A stretch of 25,972 nt of DNA, from contig DDNL01000071.1 of assembly GCA_002341165.1 (NCBI GenBank), positions 1 through 25,972 on the forward strand, read 5' to 3'. This DNA is from Shewanellaceae bacterium UBA2521 (GTDB taxonomy: Bacteria; Pseudomonadota; Gammaproteobacteria; Enterobacterales; Shewanellaceae). Under the pieces are notes generated by a model. That model saw only the letters and a program-made list of their open reading frames with translations, was not told the origin of the DNA and searched no databases. A program made the position numbers and the translations under genes. Positions 24,154 through 25,972 of the stretch are shown piece after piece (the stretch's first letter is position 1; each line of letters opens with the position of its first letter).

Positions 24154-24180
24154 TTGACCTTGTTTTAGCTTTGATATGAT
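24154..24180 (+). promoter_or_regulatory. Putative hrpA promoter
   Basis: TTGACC (24154-24159), 15-base spacer, TATGAT (24175-24180) preceded by TGA, an extended -10. Predicted leader about 24 nt. Confidence 0.5.
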
Positions 24181-24210
24181 CACTTTTTTTTAAATTAAAG
24201 GAAAATCACT

Positions 24211-25972
24211 TTGAAGCCGGTAGTAGATAAAGAGCTTTTAAGTCAATGCCGTCTTGTAGATGCGGCTAAAATACGTAGACACCTACGTCGCTTAAAACAT
24301 ATTTCATCGTTAGAACAAAAACAGCAAGTGATCCAAGAGTTACAAGATTTTGCAAAGCATTCCGCTGAACAAGTACGTCTCAAGCTTCATGAATCTCTTT
24401 CCATTGTGTATCCTGAATCCTTACCTGTAGCAGCACAATCGGATAGGATTAAACAAGCCATCTCATCGCATCAAGTTGTTGTGATTGCAGGTGATACAGG
24501 CTCAGGTAAAACAACACAATTACCCAAAATGTGTTTAGAACTAGGTTATGGTGCTAAGGGTCTTATTGGCCATACCCAGCCTCGTCGTCTTGCAGCGCGC
24601 ACGGTTGCCACACGTATTGCTGATGAAGTCCAACAGCCTCTGGGCGATAGTATTGGTTATCAGGTGCGTTTTTCAGAAAAAACCTCGCCAAATACACGTG
24701 TTAAGCTCATGACAGATGGAATTTTGCTGGCACAGTTACCTCAAGATAAATTATTACTCCAATATGAAGTGCTTATTATTGATGAAGCGCATGAACGTAG
24801 CCTCAATATTGATTTTATTCTGGGCTACCTGAAGCAGGTTTTACCCAAACGACCTGATCTGAAGGTCATTATTACCTCGGCGACCATTGATGTAGATCGC
24901 TTTTCCCAGCACTTTGGTCAAGCGCCTGTCATTCAAGTTTCAGGGCGTACATTTCCTGTTGAAACGCGTTATCGTCCCTTGATTACAGAACAATATCAAC
25001 ATGATATGGTAGAAGGTATAGACAAGGCTGTTCATGAGCTTTTAGATGAAGGTCAGGGCGATATTTTAATTTTCTTAAATGGAGAGCGTGAAATTAGGGA
25101 TGTTTCTGAGTATCTCGCGCAGCAAAGAAGTTTACAAGATATTGCAATTTTACCTTTGTACTCTCGACTGTCTTTTGCTGAGCAATCTAAGGTCTTTTCT
25201 TCATCGTCTAAACGTCGTATTGTTTTGTCTACCAATGTGGCGGAAACCTCACTTACTGTGCCAAATATTCATTATGTTATTGATACAGGTACTGCGCGCA
25301 TTAGCCGTTATAGCTATCGCTCTAAAGTACAACGTTTGCCTATTGAGCCTATAGCCCGCGCCAGTGCAGATCAAAGAAAGGGACGTTGTGGTCGTGTTGC
25401 AGAAGGAATTTGTATTCGACTCTACAGCGAAGAAGACTTTTTAGCACGTCCAGAGTTTACCGATCCTGAAATGCTGCGTACTAACTTAGCCTCAGTGATC
25501 TTGCAGATGCATCATCTCAAGTTAGGAAGTATTGAAGATTTTCCTTTTGTTGATCCGCCCGATAAACGCTATATTCGCGATGGATTTACGCTGTTAGAAG
25601 AATTGAACGCGGTATCGGGGCAAGGCTCAAATCTCAAGTTGACACAAATCGGACGAGAGCTTTCTCGTTTGCCCATTGATCCACGTCTTGCTCGCATGGT
25701 CCTTGCAGCAAGGGAGAAAGGATGTTTGCATGAAGTGATGGTGATTGTGTGTGGTTTGTCGATTCAAGATCCAAGAGAGCGCCCTGCTTCGGCGCAACAA
25801 GCTAGTGATGAAAAGCATGCGCGTTTCAAAGATAAGTCATCAGATTTTCTTAGCCTATTGAATTTATGGCGTTATGTAGAAACCTCACAGCAACAAGAAA
25901 GTCGTAGTCAGTTTCGGCGACGGTGCAAAAAAGAATTTTTAGCTTATTTGCGCATAAGAGAATGGCAAGACT
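24211..25972 (+). CDS. hrpA: ATP-dependent DEAH-box RNA helicase HrpA (3' end missing)
   Basis: The first 587 codons, cut by the window end; family members have about 1300. The start is TTG at 24211, supported by AAAGGA at 24197-24202 at 8 bases and by the protein beginning LKPVVDKELL before the typical HrpA N-terminal region. Helicase motifs in order: GDTGSGKTTQ (Lys100), QPRRLAARTVATR, IIDEAHERSL (DEAH at 191-194), ITSATID, LIFLNGEREI, STNVAETSLTVP, and QRKGRCGRVAEGICIRLYS. In E. coli HrpA acts on stalled or colliding ribosomes and in mRNA processing. The ratchet and C-terminal HrpA domains are outside the window. Confidence 0.95.
   Translation, partial: MKPVVDKELLSQCRLVDAAKIRRHLRRLKHISSLEQKQQVIQELQDFAKHSAEQVRLKLHESLSIVYPESLPVAAQSDRIKQAISSHQVVVIAGDTGSGKTTQLPKMCLELGYGAKGLIGHTQPRRLAARTVATRIADEVQQPLGDSIGYQVRFSEKTSPNTRVKLMTDGILLAQLPQDKLLLQYEVLIIDEAHERSLNIDFILGYLKQVLPKRPDLKVIITSATIDVDRFSQHFGQAPVIQVSGRTFPVETRYRPLITEQYQHDMVEGIDKAVHELLDEGQGDILIFLNGEREIRDVSEYLAQQRSLQDIAILPLYSRLSFAEQSKVFSSSSKRRIVLSTNVAETSLTVPNIHYVIDTGTARISRYSYRSKVQRLPIEPIARASADQRKGRCGRVAEGICIRLYSEEDFLARPEFTDPEMLRTNLASVILQMHHLKLGSIEDFPFVDPPDKRYIRDGFTLLEELNAVSGQGSNLKLTQIGRELSRLPIDPRLARMVLAAREKGCLHEVMVIVCGLSIQDPRERPASAQQASDEKHARFKDKSSDFLSLLNLWRYVETSQQQESRSQFRRRCKKEFLAYLRIREWQD

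Noticed and set aside
25079..25354. 91-residue plus-strand frame inside hrpA
   Set aside because: Out-of-frame shadow; the HrpA frame through the region carries all helicase motifs without interruption.
1..25972. Mobile elements, tRNA or rRNA genes, CRISPR array, defence or toxin-antitoxin genes
   Set aside because: No transposase or integrase signature, cloverleaf, regular spaced repeat or paired small toxin/antitoxin frames were seen on either strand; RecBCD is the housekeeping repair enzyme here.

Overview
The window is an AT-rich stretch of an ordinary-looking gammaproteobacterial chromosome. Reasons: the fadJ-sixA gene pair, a RecBCD complex, a short 5S-binding L25 without a CTC extension, a HinT close to the enterobacterial form, Slt70-type transglycosylase and HrpA. 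I cannot name the genus. No tRNA, rRNA, IS element, phage gene, CRISPR array or defence island is visible; nearly every gene belongs to a known family.

Layout. 1-2394 (+): 3' part of fadJ (fatty-acid oxidation, cut by the window edge), sixA, and a small two-helix membrane protein with a zinc ribbon, closed by a strong bidirectional terminator. 2484-4292: galE (-) and pdxH (+) are divergent, and their likely promoters lie on the same 30 bp. 4298-6076 (-): an M61-family peptidase with a PDZ domain, convergent with pdxH. 6152-7381 (+): hinT followed by two tightly coupled hotdog-fold (PaaI/DUF4442-like) proteins. 7444-9233 (+): a TPP riboswitch heading a thiamine salvage operon: a single-domain YkoF-like thiamine-binding protein, a PnuT/PnuC-type transporter and a ThiK-like kinase. 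9318-9794 (-): an exported cupredoxin.

9932-22021 (-): a large gene block read rmuC-slt-recC-recB-recD, with 4-base ATGA overlaps at three of its four junctions; it holds the complete RecBCD double-strand-break repair enzyme together with RmuC and a periplasmic murein transglycosylase. 22022-22508 is the only long gap. 22509-23147 (+) encodes an unrecognised exported, C-terminally anchored protein. 23278-23565 (+) is rplY with a well-formed promoter, leader hairpin and terminator. Then come a two-CBS-domain protein and the 5' 45% or so of hrpA (TTG start), cut by the window end.

The most coherent functional unit is the riboswitch-thiamine operon: uptake (PnuT), capture by a soluble binding protein (YkoF-like) and trapping by phosphorylation (ThiK), all under TPP feedback. 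Its points of interest are a very short P3 stem in the riboswitch and a kinase whose Brenner-motif asparagine is replaced by histidine. I found no convincing undescribed system; the best candidates for new biology are the orphan exported protein, the zinc-ribbon membrane protein behind sixA, and the paired hotdog proteins.
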